From Epiperipatus broadwayi (lineage: Eukaryota; Onychophora; Udeonychophora; Euonychophora; Peripatidae), in NCBI GenBank assembly GCA_028023455.1, contig JAQFVV010012513.1, positions 939,001 to 1,003,000 on the forward strand: DNA of 64,000 nt, read 5' to 3'. Below the pieces are notes generated by a model. The model did not search any database. It worked only from the letters and a program-made list of their open reading frames with translations, and had not been told where the DNA came from. A program made the position numbers and the translations under genes. How positions within the stretch are numbered: the first letter of the stretch is position 1; the number at the start of each line of letters is the position of its first letter. Shown here in pieces: positions 36,399 to 47,612 of the stretch.

Positions 36399-36754
36399 GA
36401 TCAAGACAATTGGATAACTACAACCAAACATATTTTATAAATTAATAAAGCCTGTCATTTTCAGCAAATTTTGAAAAAAATAAATATAAATAAAATGGAA
36501 TTACATATTTACATTTTAAAATTATTATATGTGCACCTCTTATCTCATCATCATTAGTTTCATAAATAACAACCAGTACAGAAATTCAGATCATCCTTTC
36601 TCACTATGCATGCATCTTTAAGTGAGTTACAAGTACAAATGCCTGTATTACCAGACCAATGTTTATAGTTTTATATCTTTCATCACACCACCCACACAAA
36701 AGTTAGGAATTGGTTTCTATCCACTTTTAATATTTTAGTAAAATGAGATTTGAC

Positions 36755-36905
36755 TGATCTATAGGGGAACCACATATGAGATACATGGATAAAATCAGAA
36801 GGTTTGTCTGTGAAGAAGAAAAGCTAGAGATCAGAAAAATCAAATAAACTTTCAGTATAAAGTTGATTGGGTAGTGATCGAATGTGATGATGATGATGAT
36901 ATGTT
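36755..36905 (+). mobile_element. Probable RTE tail fragment
   Basis: ACCACATATGAGATACATGG resembles the RTE block ACCACATGTGAGATGGATGG. The segment ends in (GATGAT)n at 36886-36900, like the RTE tail. It is diverged and short, so it could belong to a related subfamily. Confidence 0.45.
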
Positions 36906-36919
36906 TATTAATTTTCAAA

Positions 36920-38960
36920 TAACAATGATGATGATATATATTTTTTCAATGATGGTAGTGGTGATGATAAGAATATTACTGTTTTCCAAATGTTACAAAT
37001 TTATAAATTGAGATAAATTAAGTATTTTATATTGATAATTTTATCAATATTTATTGCTTATTTATTTACTTCTAAAGATATTATTAATAAAAATATGCTA
37101 TTATATGTGCTATATAAAGTAATAAATAATCTAACAGTAAGGGCAAAATATATCAAAATTAAACTTGACATCTGCAGTACAAAAACCAAGTTGACAATTA
37201 ATGTTATCATGGAAGATTGCATACACCTATATTTAGGCTGTAAAAATGCATTTAATTTTATTATGTCTAATCTTAATCTTTAATGTAAATGAAGTTTTGC
37301 ATCAAATTTAATTATTTTTTAGCATAATTTTTATTTAAAATGTTTTTAAATTGAATCAAATAACAAAAACCTTTTAAAAGAGTTAAAAATTTTAAAATTA
37401 TATGTATAAATAATAAAAAAAACATTTATCTCTGAATTATTGCTAAAATTAATTAAAAAAATGATATTTTGTTTTATAAGTGGGTTATTAACCATTTTGA
37501 ATATGACATTTATATTGTTTTATTTGGTGATAGTTTTTGAAATTGCTCAATTTTTCTTCTGTGTAAAATCTTTATTTTATTCTAGAACTGAAGAAATTGC
37601 AATTGATTTCTCTTTAATTGAATTGTAAAATTTAATAATATTCTAAAATGACTGCATTTGACTTTTTTAAGTACTTAAAAACTGATTCCATAAACATTAT
37701 CAACTAAGTATAAACACTCTTTTAGAAAATGAATGAATTCTTTTTTATTTATTTATTTTTTTAAACATGGGTGAATGAAGATAGATTTGTAATAAATCTA
37801 TAAAATTCTGCTTTCACATCTGATATTTACTTTATTATTATTATTATTAAAGTATTTGAAAAAATTTAATGCTGTGTCAATTTTGATAGGTAATAACATT
37901 AGCAATGTGTTTGTCATAAAGTGTCATAAAGAAGGAAAGAACACTTTAAAATTAATTTTTCATTGGAGAACAATAAAGGACAGATGATTGATATTTTCTG
38001 ACTGTTTATAAGGTATTGATCTCTTCAGAGATTTTGTTTCACTTAAAAATCAATAAAAGTAGTATGGCAAATTGTAGGTTAATTTAAAAACCCTAAATTA
38101 ATATAACGATGGTAATACAGCATTATAAAGTAGTAGAACTACCAGACATTTTCTGAGAAAAACATGCAATGATTCTAAATGAGTATTAGATGGAGAGAAT
38201 TAATACTGTAAAAAACACTACTAATTATAAAAGTAAAATCATTTTTTTTATTTACATTAAAAAGAAGAAATATATTTGAAACTAAAAAAAATATTTTAGA
38301 AAAAAAATAAAGACTTGCTTACAAACATAATAGAAAATATCACTAAATTACACAAGGAATTGCCTCATTTATAGTTATACCTTAATATAACTGTCAATTA
38401 AGAACAAAACTCAAAGAAACTAAGCAATAAATATATAAGGAATACAAATAACTTATTAAATGGCAAAATTTTATAATGAATCAATGGTTGATAGATATAT
38501 TAAAGGCAACTACAAATCTTGACTTAAAGGGACCAAAAATGTTAGGCAAGCCATCCATATTACAAAAAAAAATTATACCAAAAATCTGGAAGTATAATCT
38601 TTTTAAGTAAATATAATATATACGTACTAAAATCAATCTGTTATGATAGTATATATATTTATCTTTGTTTGACTAACATAATGTAAGTTGATTTTTATAA
38701 TATGTGGCCTTCAGTTTAAATAACATTTTTTGCAAAATAGAGCATTTTTACTATAACTATTATTAAAATTACTTTTAAACATAATTAATGTAAAAAAATC
38801 TTACAAATAAAAATTTTTAAAAAAGGATTGTTTTTAACATTAACTAGAGTTTTTCTTCTTTTATATGACACTAATTTAAATCATTTTAAAAGTTATCATT
38901 TAATAATAAAATTAAAATATATTTTCTATTTAATAAATAAATATATATATATATATTTCA
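36920..38960. other. AT-rich sequence, nothing recognised
   Basis: Short frames at 37032-37283 and 37440-37628 show no recognisable domain. (TTA)n lies near 37835-37850 and (AT)n near 38938-38957. Confidence 0.55.
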
Positions 38961-38963
38961 TAT

Positions 38964-39052
38964 GTCAAATGCGTTGACCGGGAAGCGAACATGGGCCAGC
39001 TGCTTGGAAGACAGCCATGTTAACCACTAGGCCACCAACGCTTGACAAATAA
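38964..39052 (-). mobile_element. S1 tRNA-like SINE
   Basis: On the minus strand: GCGTTGGTGGCCTAGTGGTT (acceptor and A-box region), AAGCAGC (anticodon arm), GTTCGC (T-loop) and a CAACGC closing stem. The acceptor halves GCGTTGG and TCAACGC can pair. Confidence 0.65.
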
Positions 39053-40034
39053 AAGTATTTTTCAAATAAATAAAAATAATATTGAAATAAAAATACATTC
39101 TTTTCTGCTTTACATACATAATGTTAACAAACTCTGCAATTTGATTTTTGTGTTACAAAACATTTTTTTTTGTTGTTAATTTCAGACACCGTAGAACAAA
39201 ACTAAAATGTTGATTTATTACAATTCTACTGGAACTATTTCACATAAAATTACAAAATTGGTATTGAAAAATAGAGTTTAAATTCCATAAAACAATGTTA
39301 ATGCCATGAGATTTGCTTCAAAAGGATTAAAAGTTGATTTAAAATGTTAATAAATTCAATGTTTTTAGAAAAGTGATATTTCTCTCCTCTAATTTATCTT
39401 TGTCTGCTGTATAGAGCCTCTATGTTTTTGGATTAATTTGATTATTTATTCTGTATTTAATTTAACTTTTTAAAATCAGTATAAAATTATAATAATTATA
39501 TATAAATTCCAGATATTCTCTAACAATGTCTGGGAATATTTAAAATTAATCTCTCTTTTATTAGTTATTTCATTTGTAAGAGACCTAAATGAATAATGCT
39601 GGACATATTTATTAAATATACATTTCTTAATAGATGCCATTAGGCTTTAATAATCGTCATTTCTTTACAAGATTAACAGTAATCTTACCAGAAGTGTGGA
39701 AAAGGCTGAAACAGGGGTCACACATGTAGTCACTACAATAACAAGTATGGATATCAACCTACCAAGAAGGAGCACTTTTATATGGATAAAATATCCCATA
39801 AATGCAATCATTAAAAATCTCAGGTTCTTTTTATAATTAAAATCTTATTTCAGGTTCTTCCTTAATCTCAGATTGTTTTTAAAATTTAAACTTATATATT
39901 AAATGTATATTCTATCTATATCTCAGAGCTCACTCATGTAATTGATACAAGAAAAATAATTTTGTGATAAATACTTTAACATTCTTAAATCCAATAATTA
40001 TTAATATTATGCCTTTTTCTTACTTTACCAAGAG
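39053..40034. other. AT-rich sequence, nothing recognised
   Basis: No gene or clear repeat. Confidence 0.55.
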
Positions 40035-40163
40035 ATATCTTATGTTTTTTTCTCATGTGTCATAGCATCAGCCAGGAAGCGAACCTGCTATCCTGGGACA
40101 ACTTCTTGTAAAGCTGCCATCGCTGATCTCTCAACCACCCATGCCTGACATATCTTGTGTTTT
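40035..40163 (-). mobile_element. S1 tRNA-like SINE with 14-bp target duplication
   Basis: The element 40049-40149 on the minus strand has GTTGAGAGATCAGCG (A-box), a GCAGCTTTACAAG arm, GGTTCGCTTCC (B-box) and ends GATGCTATGACACATGAG. ATATCTTATGTTTT (40035-40048) and ATATCTTGTGTTTT (40150-40163) flank it, differing at one base. Confidence 0.75.
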
Positions 40164-40340
40164 AAACAAACAAGTATGCAAATGTGCAGAATCAAATATC
40201 TTAAAACTTTAGATAACAAATGATTAGTATATAAAATATTATTTTAATATTTCAACATTTTTTTTATATAAATATTCAATTTATATCTCCTATAAACATA
40301 TCTAATTTTAATTATAAATATACAATAGTCCAATTGAGAA

Positions 40341-40625
40341 ATGTTTGTTTGCAGTTTGTTTTATTTTATGTGCTTACTCAACAATGCAAATCATACCTTA
40401 CTAACAAATCCCCATCTTCAAGTTGTTTATAGAATTAGTTCCCAGGAAGCCATTTTCTCATCAGTTAACTATGGGGAATCTTGGACTAATTTATCTGCAC
40501 ATATAGCCCAATACACATACCTATATAATAAGACTAAAACTCACACAGATACACACTCAACTGGTCACCCTTTCACATTGTCATCTGTTGACATAGTGTG
40601 CATTGAACACAATGACTCTATGTGA
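40341..40625 (+). other. Open frame with an Asp-box-like motif; possible old exon
   Basis: A 94-codon frame contains VVYRISSQEAIFSSVNYGES followed by WTNLS. S-S-V-N-Y-G-E-S-W resembles the S-x-D-x-G-x-(T/S)-W Asp-box of sialidases and VPS10-domain receptors, with N for D. A pyrimidine-containing TTTATAG precedes it near 40430, but no good GT donor follows, and the later part (Y-N-K-T-K-T-H-T-D) looks random. This may be an isolated exon relic or chance; I lean to chance. Confidence 0.15.
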
Positions 40626-41233
40626 AAAATTAAAGATGCATGGCACATATCAGGTGACAAAAATTCCATCAATAAAAAGAATCATGCATACTCCTGTTAA
40701 AAAGATATGTTTTCTCTAATTAAGGCTCATATGTAAATTTCATGTAAATGAGTAATAACAACATATATACACCCACTTGTAATTTAAACTTTATGTTATA
40801 TCTATGACTCATAAGAGTCGAAAGTCAGTGATGCACATAAAATAAAACAAACTGTAATAAAGCTTTTCTCAATACAGTTATATATTTATAATTACAGTAA
40901 TGTGAGACAAAGCATATAATTTTATAATTATATCTAATTTGAATATTTTCAAGTATGATCCTGTACCTAGTACTAAAAGAAAAATAATGCAGCAGGTAGA
41001 ACGGGTAATCTTATGCTACCCACAACATTATAAAATACAACTGAAATAAAGATAAAACAATATAGTATATATCTTAATACAATGTAGATACAGGCATGAT
41101 AAATAAAATAAATAAATAAATTTTATGTAACCACTGAAATGTACTTTTTAAAATAATGTATATTAAAACTTTATTAAATTAGAAAATATTTATTTACAAA
41201 ATAATAATAATATTTCATACAATGAATATTTAC

Positions 41234-41795
41234 AATAGGTATTAATTTGAAGCCAATAAACATCACATGATAACCATTTCTTATGCTTGCTTATAACTAT
41301 TATTAAAATGGGCAAAACTCCCCTTACATATTGCCACTCAGTGCAAGCCAGAGTAATCAGTGGATGCTAAAAGGATTGTGCATAAAATCCCCATCTAGTG
41401 CTACTCATTCAATATCCCCAGACTAGTTTCTGGATTGTGGCCTTTGTCAGTGAGGAGTCTTAAATCTGAGAGCACTGAACCTAGATCTTAGGATCTAATG
41501 CTTGGATTGAGAATATTATAGTGTTTTCAATTTAAAATGGTTTTGCAGTTAAGTAGAGATAAAAAGTGGTTGGTGGAGGGTTGCATTAGATTCTAAGATC
41601 TAGGTGCAGTGCTCTCAGATCCAAGGCTCCTCACTAATGAAGGCCACAAGCCAGAAACTAGTCTGGGGATATTGTATGAGTAGGCATTAGATGGGGATTT
41701 TATGCACAAGTCTTTTGGCATCCATTGATTACACTGACTTGCACTGAGTGGCAATGCATATAGAGAGTTTTGCCTGTTTTAATAGGTATTAATTT
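41234..41795 (-). mobile_element. R1 foldback, longest copy, with 15-bp target duplication
   Basis: The insertion 41249-41780 lies between AATAGGTATTAATTT at 41234-41248 and 41781-41795. The left arm (to about 41503) and right arm (from about 41583) are inverted copies; the centre is about 80 bp. The arms contain CACCTAGATCTTAGGAT-type, CCAGACTAGTTTCTGG and CTTTTGGCATCCATTGATTA-type blocks. Each arm holds a damaged CTGANGA...GAAACTAGTC motif. The fixed end is AGCCAATAAACATCACATG. Confidence 0.85.
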
Positions 41796-42289
41796 TAATG
41801 TAATAATTTGTGCTGACAGGAATATTGGTATACTTTAAAATAAAACCTCTTTTGAAACATTCTTACAAAACTTATAATAAAAGCATTTGTATTACTCAAG
41901 AAATTCTCACATATGTACACAGGATAAAATAACACATGTATTCCTATACACAGACCACTAGTAAGGTATTAAATACAATACAGCACCAATGATGTCTAAA
42001 AATCAGTGTGGAAAACATATTTCTCATGGAATGATAAAGATAACTTAATATTATGCAAAAATAATTAAAACTGTACAATAATATTATTACCTATGAGGGA
42101 TGAGGAAATAGATAAGTTCAATAGTTACAATTATATTAAGATACTTAAAATTAAACTGTAGCACAGCTAATAAAATAATCTTACAGGCAGACATACATTA
42201 AAATATTCTCACCTATTAAAAATACACAATAATGTAATAATATTAAGTTATAGGCAAAGTGGATAAAAAAACATATGAAAAGATACTTT

Positions 42290-42431
42290 GTAACTTGACC
42301 TGGCAGTGCTGAAGTTAAGAAAGTCACATTTTCCCTCATTGAGGGGCTTGTAAATGGGAACCTGGTAACTTGACCTGGTGGTGCTGAAACATTGAAGCCA
42401 CAATCTCTCTCATGGAGGGGATCAACACATA
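42290..42431. repeat. Tandem duplication, 75-bp period
   Basis: Two copies of TAACTTGACCTGG(C/T)(A/G)GTGCTGAA...GAGGGG. A 106-codon minus-strand frame (42181-42501) runs through it, showing the duplicated P-G-Q-V-T. No domain is recognised, and I regard the frame as a by-product. Confidence 0.7.
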
Positions 42432-43070
42432 TAAACATATCCTTATGAAAGTGCCTAAATTGATACCTGTCTCCAAGCAGCATACCAATTAACAAGCACA
42501 CAAGACATGAATTTGATAATAATAAGAATAAATAAAGAATCAGCTATGTACACACATTCATAAGCATAATAACACATCTATTTGGTCTATTACTGTATGT
42601 AAACTGACGCATAATGATTGCATAACAACATTAAATAGTAAAATTTTAAACACTACCTAACTGTACACACACCAACTCCCAAACATTTCGTTTATAATCA
42701 TTTGTCAAATGTAAAAGGCTGTTTTTATCCTGGGAACAATAATGCATTCTATTATATTGGAATAATAATCAAAGAACTCTCAATGCTTTACGCTTAAAAT
42801 AAAATCTTTTATCTAGATGTTTTTACCGAATCTATTTAACATGTGTACCATTATAAATATACCTCATAATATCATAAATAGTACAATAATAAAGTATATA
42901 TAAATTATAAACCTATAATTACACAATAATAAAATCATTTCAAATTTGTAAAACATATAACTATATACTATATTTGTTTATCCATTTAAATTAAAGATTA
43001 AAAGTTCTTTCATTTTTAAAATGAAATTGATTCTTTTAATTGAGGAATCCTTTTGTTATCTTTTTTTCCT

Positions 43071-43208
43071 CAGTGATGAAAGCTTTTTTTTTTTTTTTTT
43101 AAGTGTCATAGCATCGGCCGAGACGCGAACCAGCAACCCGGGCAACTGCCTGCAAGTGCAAGGCAGTCGCGCTGACCTCTTGACCACCAATGCAAGACAG
43201 TGATGAAA
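43071..43208 (-). mobile_element. S1 tRNA-like SINE with 11-bp target duplication
   Basis: The element 43082-43197 on the minus strand has GCATTGGTGGTCAAGAGGTC (acceptor and A-box), GCCTTGCACTTGCAGGCAG (anticodon arm with a small duplication), GGTTCGCG (T-loop) and CCGATGCTATGACACTT, then a long A-tail. GCATTGG pairs with CCGATGC. CAGTGATGAAA at 43071-43081 and 43198-43208 flanks it exactly. Confidence 0.85.
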
Positions 43209-43905
43209 CCTTTTATTCATCAAAAATACAAAATACACAACAGTTAAAAGGTTTACAAAGAGATGATTACATGGCAAAATGAAATTCAAGTACGATATGA
43301 TGAAGGGGAAGGGGATATAAAAAAGACGTGTAGTACAGGCAAAGAAGAGACTTTGGCAAGGAGCAATGTTGATAGGCTTGGTTGCCCTGGTGGATTAATC
43401 GGAGGATCCATATGTGACATTAATTTTGAAGGAATTGCTATATGTTAAGTCTTTAAAGGTTTCAGGGATGAATGAGGAGGTGACTGAGTTAGGCTTAAAT
43501 GCAACAGGCTGATTTCTGTCCTAGTAATTTTAGTTTTCCCCATTGTACTTGGAATGATGCTATGATTAGTCATGTTGTTCTTTCTGACTTGCTTTTTACC
43601 TTTGATAGATAAACCATAGCCTGAAAGGGAGGAAAGTCCAGAGGGCAAGGAGGCGGAGACTTTGAAATAGGTTCTTTGGTTATGAAGTTTTTAGTAAAGC
43701 TATGTTTGAAATTCAATTGGGATAAAATTTGGGTAATTTTGAAGGTTTTAGTTCATGTATTTTAGGACTCTGCACGTTTTTCCCGCTAGGGGCAGTGACC
43801 ATCTTTAAACCGTTTGAAAGAATGAAAAGTAAACCAAAGAAACTTTTGAAATGGAAAAATTAAATATATTGATGAAGAAGCAAAAAAACCACTGGAAAAC
43901 TTGTT
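43209..43905. other. Less AT-rich segment of unknown origin
   Basis: The base composition is visibly more GC than its neighbours and resumes after the R3 insertion (44522-45100). This suggests one older unit split by R3. Frames 43263-43448 (plus) and 43445-43648 (minus) show no domain I recognise. It may be an exon-like relic or an unidentified transposon. Confidence 0.35.
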
Positions 43906-44236
43906 ATTAATCACTTTAATAACTGAAACACAGACTTGTTATATACCTGTGGCTATATATATATGTAATATAGGGTATATGAGCACAGACTTTCACACCA
44001 CCCACCTCTCTCCACTCTATCTAATAACACTGATACACCTAAACACATATATGCTGAAAAGATAAATAATCACCATGTAATATAGGGTATATGAGCACAG
44101 ACTTTCACACCACCCACCTCTCTCCACTCTATCTAATAACACTGATACACCTAAACACATATATGCTGAAAAGATAAATAATCACCATGTCTATCTTAAT
44201 ATATATCTGAGCACTTATACTATATATGTGTGTAAA

Positions 44237-44304
44237 GATGATAGTCTGGACCAACTGATGATTGCTGGTTTAGCATGAAATACATATATTGGTGATTATT
44301 TATT
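44237..44304 (+). ncRNA. Hammerhead ribozyme motif (R3, 44.25 kb)
   Basis: ACCAA, CTGATGA (44255-44261), stem-loop II TTGCTGGTTTAGCAT, GAA, ATACATAT, A, TTGGT. The core is intact, stem I pairs five of five, and TGCT/AGCA closes stem II after a U-U opposition. Confidence 0.7.
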
Positions 44305-44348
44305 TTTTCAGCATATATGTGAGCACTTATACTATATATGTGTGTAAA

Positions 44349-44417
44349 GATGATAGTCTGGACCAACTGATGATTGCTGGTTTAGCATGAAATACGTATA
44401 TTGGTGATCTATTTATC
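44349..44417 (+). ncRNA. Hammerhead ribozyme motif (R3, 44.37 kb)
   Basis: ACCAA, CTGATGA (44367-44373), TTGCTGGTTTAGCAT, GAA, ATACGTAT, A at 44400, TTGGT. The core is intact. It lies 112 bp after the previous motif, so a transcript could in principle release a short fragment between the two cuts. Confidence 0.7.
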
Positions 44418-44521
44418 TTTTCAACATATATGTGTTTAGGTGTATCAGTGTTATTAGATAGAGTGGAGAGAGGTGGGTGGTGTGAAAGTCTGTGCTCATA
44501 TACCCTATATTAATCACTTTA

Positions 44522-45532
44522 GTTGAGTAATGAGAAAATTGAGTGAAATTTTAGGTGGATAGCTACCCCAGAGGGGGGGGGGTCTGAAATTTTTTTTTTA
44601 AAATGGCCTAAATAACTGGAACACCACACAAAAATCTTTATAAACAAGTTCTGAATGATAGGGAGTTGAAGTAGGAGAAATATTTAAGAGTCTAAGAGGG
44701 AATAAAAGCTGTTATGGTCCATGAAACAGTTGAACCACCCATAAAACAGGGGGGAGGATGAAGTAATTAAATGCTGATAAGCACAGGGACGACTCCCATC
44801 CTCTCAGCCTCTGTCCTAGGACTCAATCACAAAGACATGATTTTCTAACCAGCCTGAACTACACACCATTTCCCCTCTCCATTTCCTATTCCCTTTTTAC
44901 ATGTATTCTTTCCCTCTTACCATTTTGTTCCTGAAATTTCATTTGTTTCACTGTATCTGTTTTTTTTTTATGAATAAACATCTCATCACTGAGAAAAAAA
45001 ACACTAAAACTGAGATTTAGTGAATGAAAGAGTATATTAGCAGCAAAACAAGGCCTTCAAAGGACCAAATAAATATAAAAGGCATCTTTTTAAAAACAAC
45101 TTTTCTGAGCCATTCTGTGCAAGCTGTGAGGAGGATGACTTTCCAGTAAGAGCTCCACCTATGGACTAATCTTTTGTTATCTTCTGTAATGAAATGTAAC
45201 CCATAAAATGTATCACAAGTCTTTCATTATAGTAGATGAAATAAATATGAACCCAAGAGTCCTGTGCAGCAATTCTTTGACACCATCATTCATGATTGGA
45301 ATATAAATTTAGAGAAGTGAGATGAGAGCAGATACTGATAAAAAACAGTTCCATTATAAGGTTAAACATTATTTTGTTAATATTGAAGCATGAAGCAAAT
45401 TTGAATTATTTCTTCTTTAGCAGAGTCATAAACACATACTTTTAATAAGCAAGTAAATGACTTATAGACGAGTAAATTATAATTATGATAAAATATTATT
45501 TTAATAGCATTGGTGATAAAACAGATATATAT
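44522..45532. other. Less AT-rich continuation, then AT-rich; no gene
   Basis: 44522-45100 continues the composition of 43209-43905, with a G-run near 44571-44581 and an AATAAAC near 44982. No frame of note. Confidence 0.4.
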
Positions 45533-45629
45533 ATGACAATAGATGGCGTTCTACCAAAAACACCATCAAGCGTAAGTTTGTTTACATAAACATCAGAGCA
45601 AGCATTCACTATCTCTAACTTTAGTTCCA

Positions 45630-45673
45630 CCTTCAGATCATTATTTCAAGCTATTTTCTATCTTCAGTGAAGG
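45630..45673 (-). ncRNA. Hammerhead-like motif (R2, worn)
   Basis: Minus strand CCTTCA, CTGAAGA, a stem II region TAGAAAATAGCTT reduced to two or three pairs, GAA, ATAATGAT, C, TGAAGG. The core bases are retained, but stems II and III are damaged. Confidence 0.4.
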
Positions 45674-45778
45674 ACAGGAATAAGAAAATAGATCTAAACA
45701 CAAACTCTGAGCAAGCTGAATAGAAACTGTTTCATAAACACTCAGAGTTTGTGTTTAGATCTATTTTCTTATTTCTGT

Positions 45779-45821
45779 CCTTCACTGACGATAACAAATA
45801 GCTTAAATCATGATCTGAAGG
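45779..45821 (+). ncRNA. Hammerhead-like motif (R2, broken)
   Basis: CCTTCA, CTGACGA, TAACAAATAGCTT, then AAATC where GAAATC is expected, so the invariant G of GAA is missing. Stem I CCTTCA/TGAAGG is intact. Probably inactive. Confidence 0.4.
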
Positions 45822-46166
45822 TGGAACTAAAGTTAGAGATAGTGAATACTTGCTCTGATGTTTATGTAAACAAAAAACTACGCTTGACGGTGTTTTTAGT
45901 AGGACACCATCTATTGTCATAAATACAAGCATTAGCAAGTTTTAACTTGTGTTTTTTTTTGTTTTTGTAAATGTACTTTTGAGGTCTTTATTGCAATGAT
46001 CTACTATGTGGTGATGGTGAACTGAGATCAGACCCATGTAGCTATCTGGCTTGCTATGCTGAGATTGAAGACATTACATGTCTAAAAGATTCACGCTTGC
46101 AAGCTGAATAGAAACTGTTTCATAAATGCTTAGATTTTGTGTTTAGATCTATTTTCTTATTCCTGT

Positions 46167-46210
46167 CGTTCACTGACAATAGCAAATAGCTTGAAATCAT
46201 GATCTGAAGG
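46167..46210 (+). ncRNA. Hammerhead-like motif (R2, core change)
   Basis: CGTTCA, CTGACAA (G8 replaced by A), TAGCAAATAGCTT, GAA, ATCATGAT, C, TGAAGG. The invariant G8 change and one stem I mismatch argue against activity. Confidence 0.4.
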
Positions 46211-46350
46211 TGAAACTAGGGTTAGAGATAGTGAATGCTTGCTCTGACGTTTATGTAAACAAACACACTTGACGGTGTTTTTGGTAGAATGCCATCTATT
46301 GTCATAAATACAAGCGTTAGCAAGTTTTAACTTGTGTTTTTGTTTTTCAT

Positions 46351-47070
46351 ATATATATATTTCTAAAATATTTTAAAGTTGATCTGTATGATGATTTACT
46401 TCATTAGAATTATATGAAAGTTTAAAATTATCATATTTTAACTTGCTTTTAAGACTGGCAATAATTTTTAAATAATTCATTACTGCAATTCTTTTGGTTT
46501 GATAAAAAATTAACAGTTTTCAAACTTATTTCTAATAAGTTAATAGCCACTGTCTTACATTAATTAAATTGTCCACAAATTATTTATTCTAAGGTTAGAG
46601 CTTTATAAAATTATAACAGGTAGCAACTTTAGTAATTAGAATTAGTGTATGTGACAAATTTAAAAGTTATAGTAAAGTATTAATTGAATACTTTAGTAGG
46701 CAAAAGTTTGAATTAAGTGGTCTATAAATAGGACAAAATAAGCATACATATATCTCAATATCTTATAGGTTTCCAATAACTTTTTCTATTCAAGATTCTT
46801 TATAATTTTCTTTAAAATATAATGGTTTTGCATTTCTGAGTGATTTATTATTTAATGAATTGGCAATAATAAAATATTAAAGTAACAGAATTGTGGGAGA
46901 ATTAAACTAAATTGAACTATGGATATTGTGAAAGGATGGCCCATTTTAATTATTCAATGTTATATAGTCGATAAAGACTACAAGATGTATAGTCAAAAGT
47001 ACTTCTAATAAAATAACTATAATTTATGTGAATTTTACTGCATTTTAATATATATATTGATTTGAATATT

Positions 47071-47117
<47 letters not shown>

Positions 47118-47380
47118 GCAAAAAAATTTCCACCTTTAACATACTTGCTAATATATTAGTTTTATTTATAAAAAAAATATTATACATACAGTGGAACCAC
47201 AAACTACATTATATTTTGTACCAAGCAACTTATATAGTGAAGAATAACTTGTTTTTTGTTGATAAACATGTATTATAATAGAATACATATTGTTTATTAA
47301 ATTGCAAATGTACAATACTTTTCAACATATGCAGATGATTTTTCTGTCTATATTCATCATGATTTTTCTGTCTATATTCA
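46351..47380. other. AT-rich sequence with (AC)n(TA)n microsatellite
   Basis: The microsatellite is at about 47072-47114. A 24-bp unit is duplicated at about 47335-47385 (TGATTTTTCTGTCTATATTC). No gene seen. Confidence 0.7.
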
Positions 47381-47387
47381 TCATGAT

Positions 47388-47612
47388 CATCAACCATTAT
47401 CAATCTACCACAGGATGAAGATCTCTCCAAGCTCAATCCCTGCACAATTTATTTCATCCATCCATCTCACATGTGGTCTCTTTCTGGGTCTTTTACAAAC
47501 TATTGGAATCCAGTTTAAGATTTCAATTCTCCATCTTTTATCATCTCCTTTAGCAATATGTTCAGCCCAACTCCACTTCAGTCTTTTAATTTTCTCAATG
47601 AGGTCAGTAAAT
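47388..47612 (-). mobile_element. RTE 3' fragment, 5'-truncated
   Basis: The sequence starts (3' end) with ATCATCAACCATTATCAATC and contains TCTCACATGTGGTCTCTTTC and GGAATCCAGTTTAAGATTTC, the same as the 50.7-kb copy. About 40 bp after the CTCCAAG block are deleted. Confidence 0.88.

Larger units (their letters stand above)
43906..44521 (-). mobile_element. R3 foldback insertion with perfect 13-bp target duplication
   Basis: The insertion 43919-44508 lies between ATTAATCACTTTA at 43906-43918 and 44509-44521. Inside, a roughly 109-bp unit in minus orientation is duplicated in tandem (from about 43966 and 44075). It is followed by plus-strand R3 that is itself duplicated around the ribozyme (44237-44304, 44349-44417), ending in the complement of the left arm. 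The single pair of target repeats shows that the complex arrangement arrived as one insertion or arose inside it. Confidence 0.88.
45533..46350. repeat. R2 palindrome plus a third R2 copy
   Basis: The inverted arms 45533-45711 and 45741-45920 flank a 29-bp centre. A further copy in the right-arm orientation follows at about 46080-46350 with GACGGTGTTTTTGGTAGAAT and the TTAACTTGTG end. Between them, 45960-46080 carries the longer R2 segment (AGCTATCTGGCTTG, GAAGACATTACATGTCTAAA). The flanks are (AT)n, so target duplications cannot be judged. Confidence 0.85.

Noticed and set aside
42181-42501. 106-codon minus-strand gene
   Set aside because: It spans a 75-bp tandem duplication, and I recognise no domain, signal or splice context.
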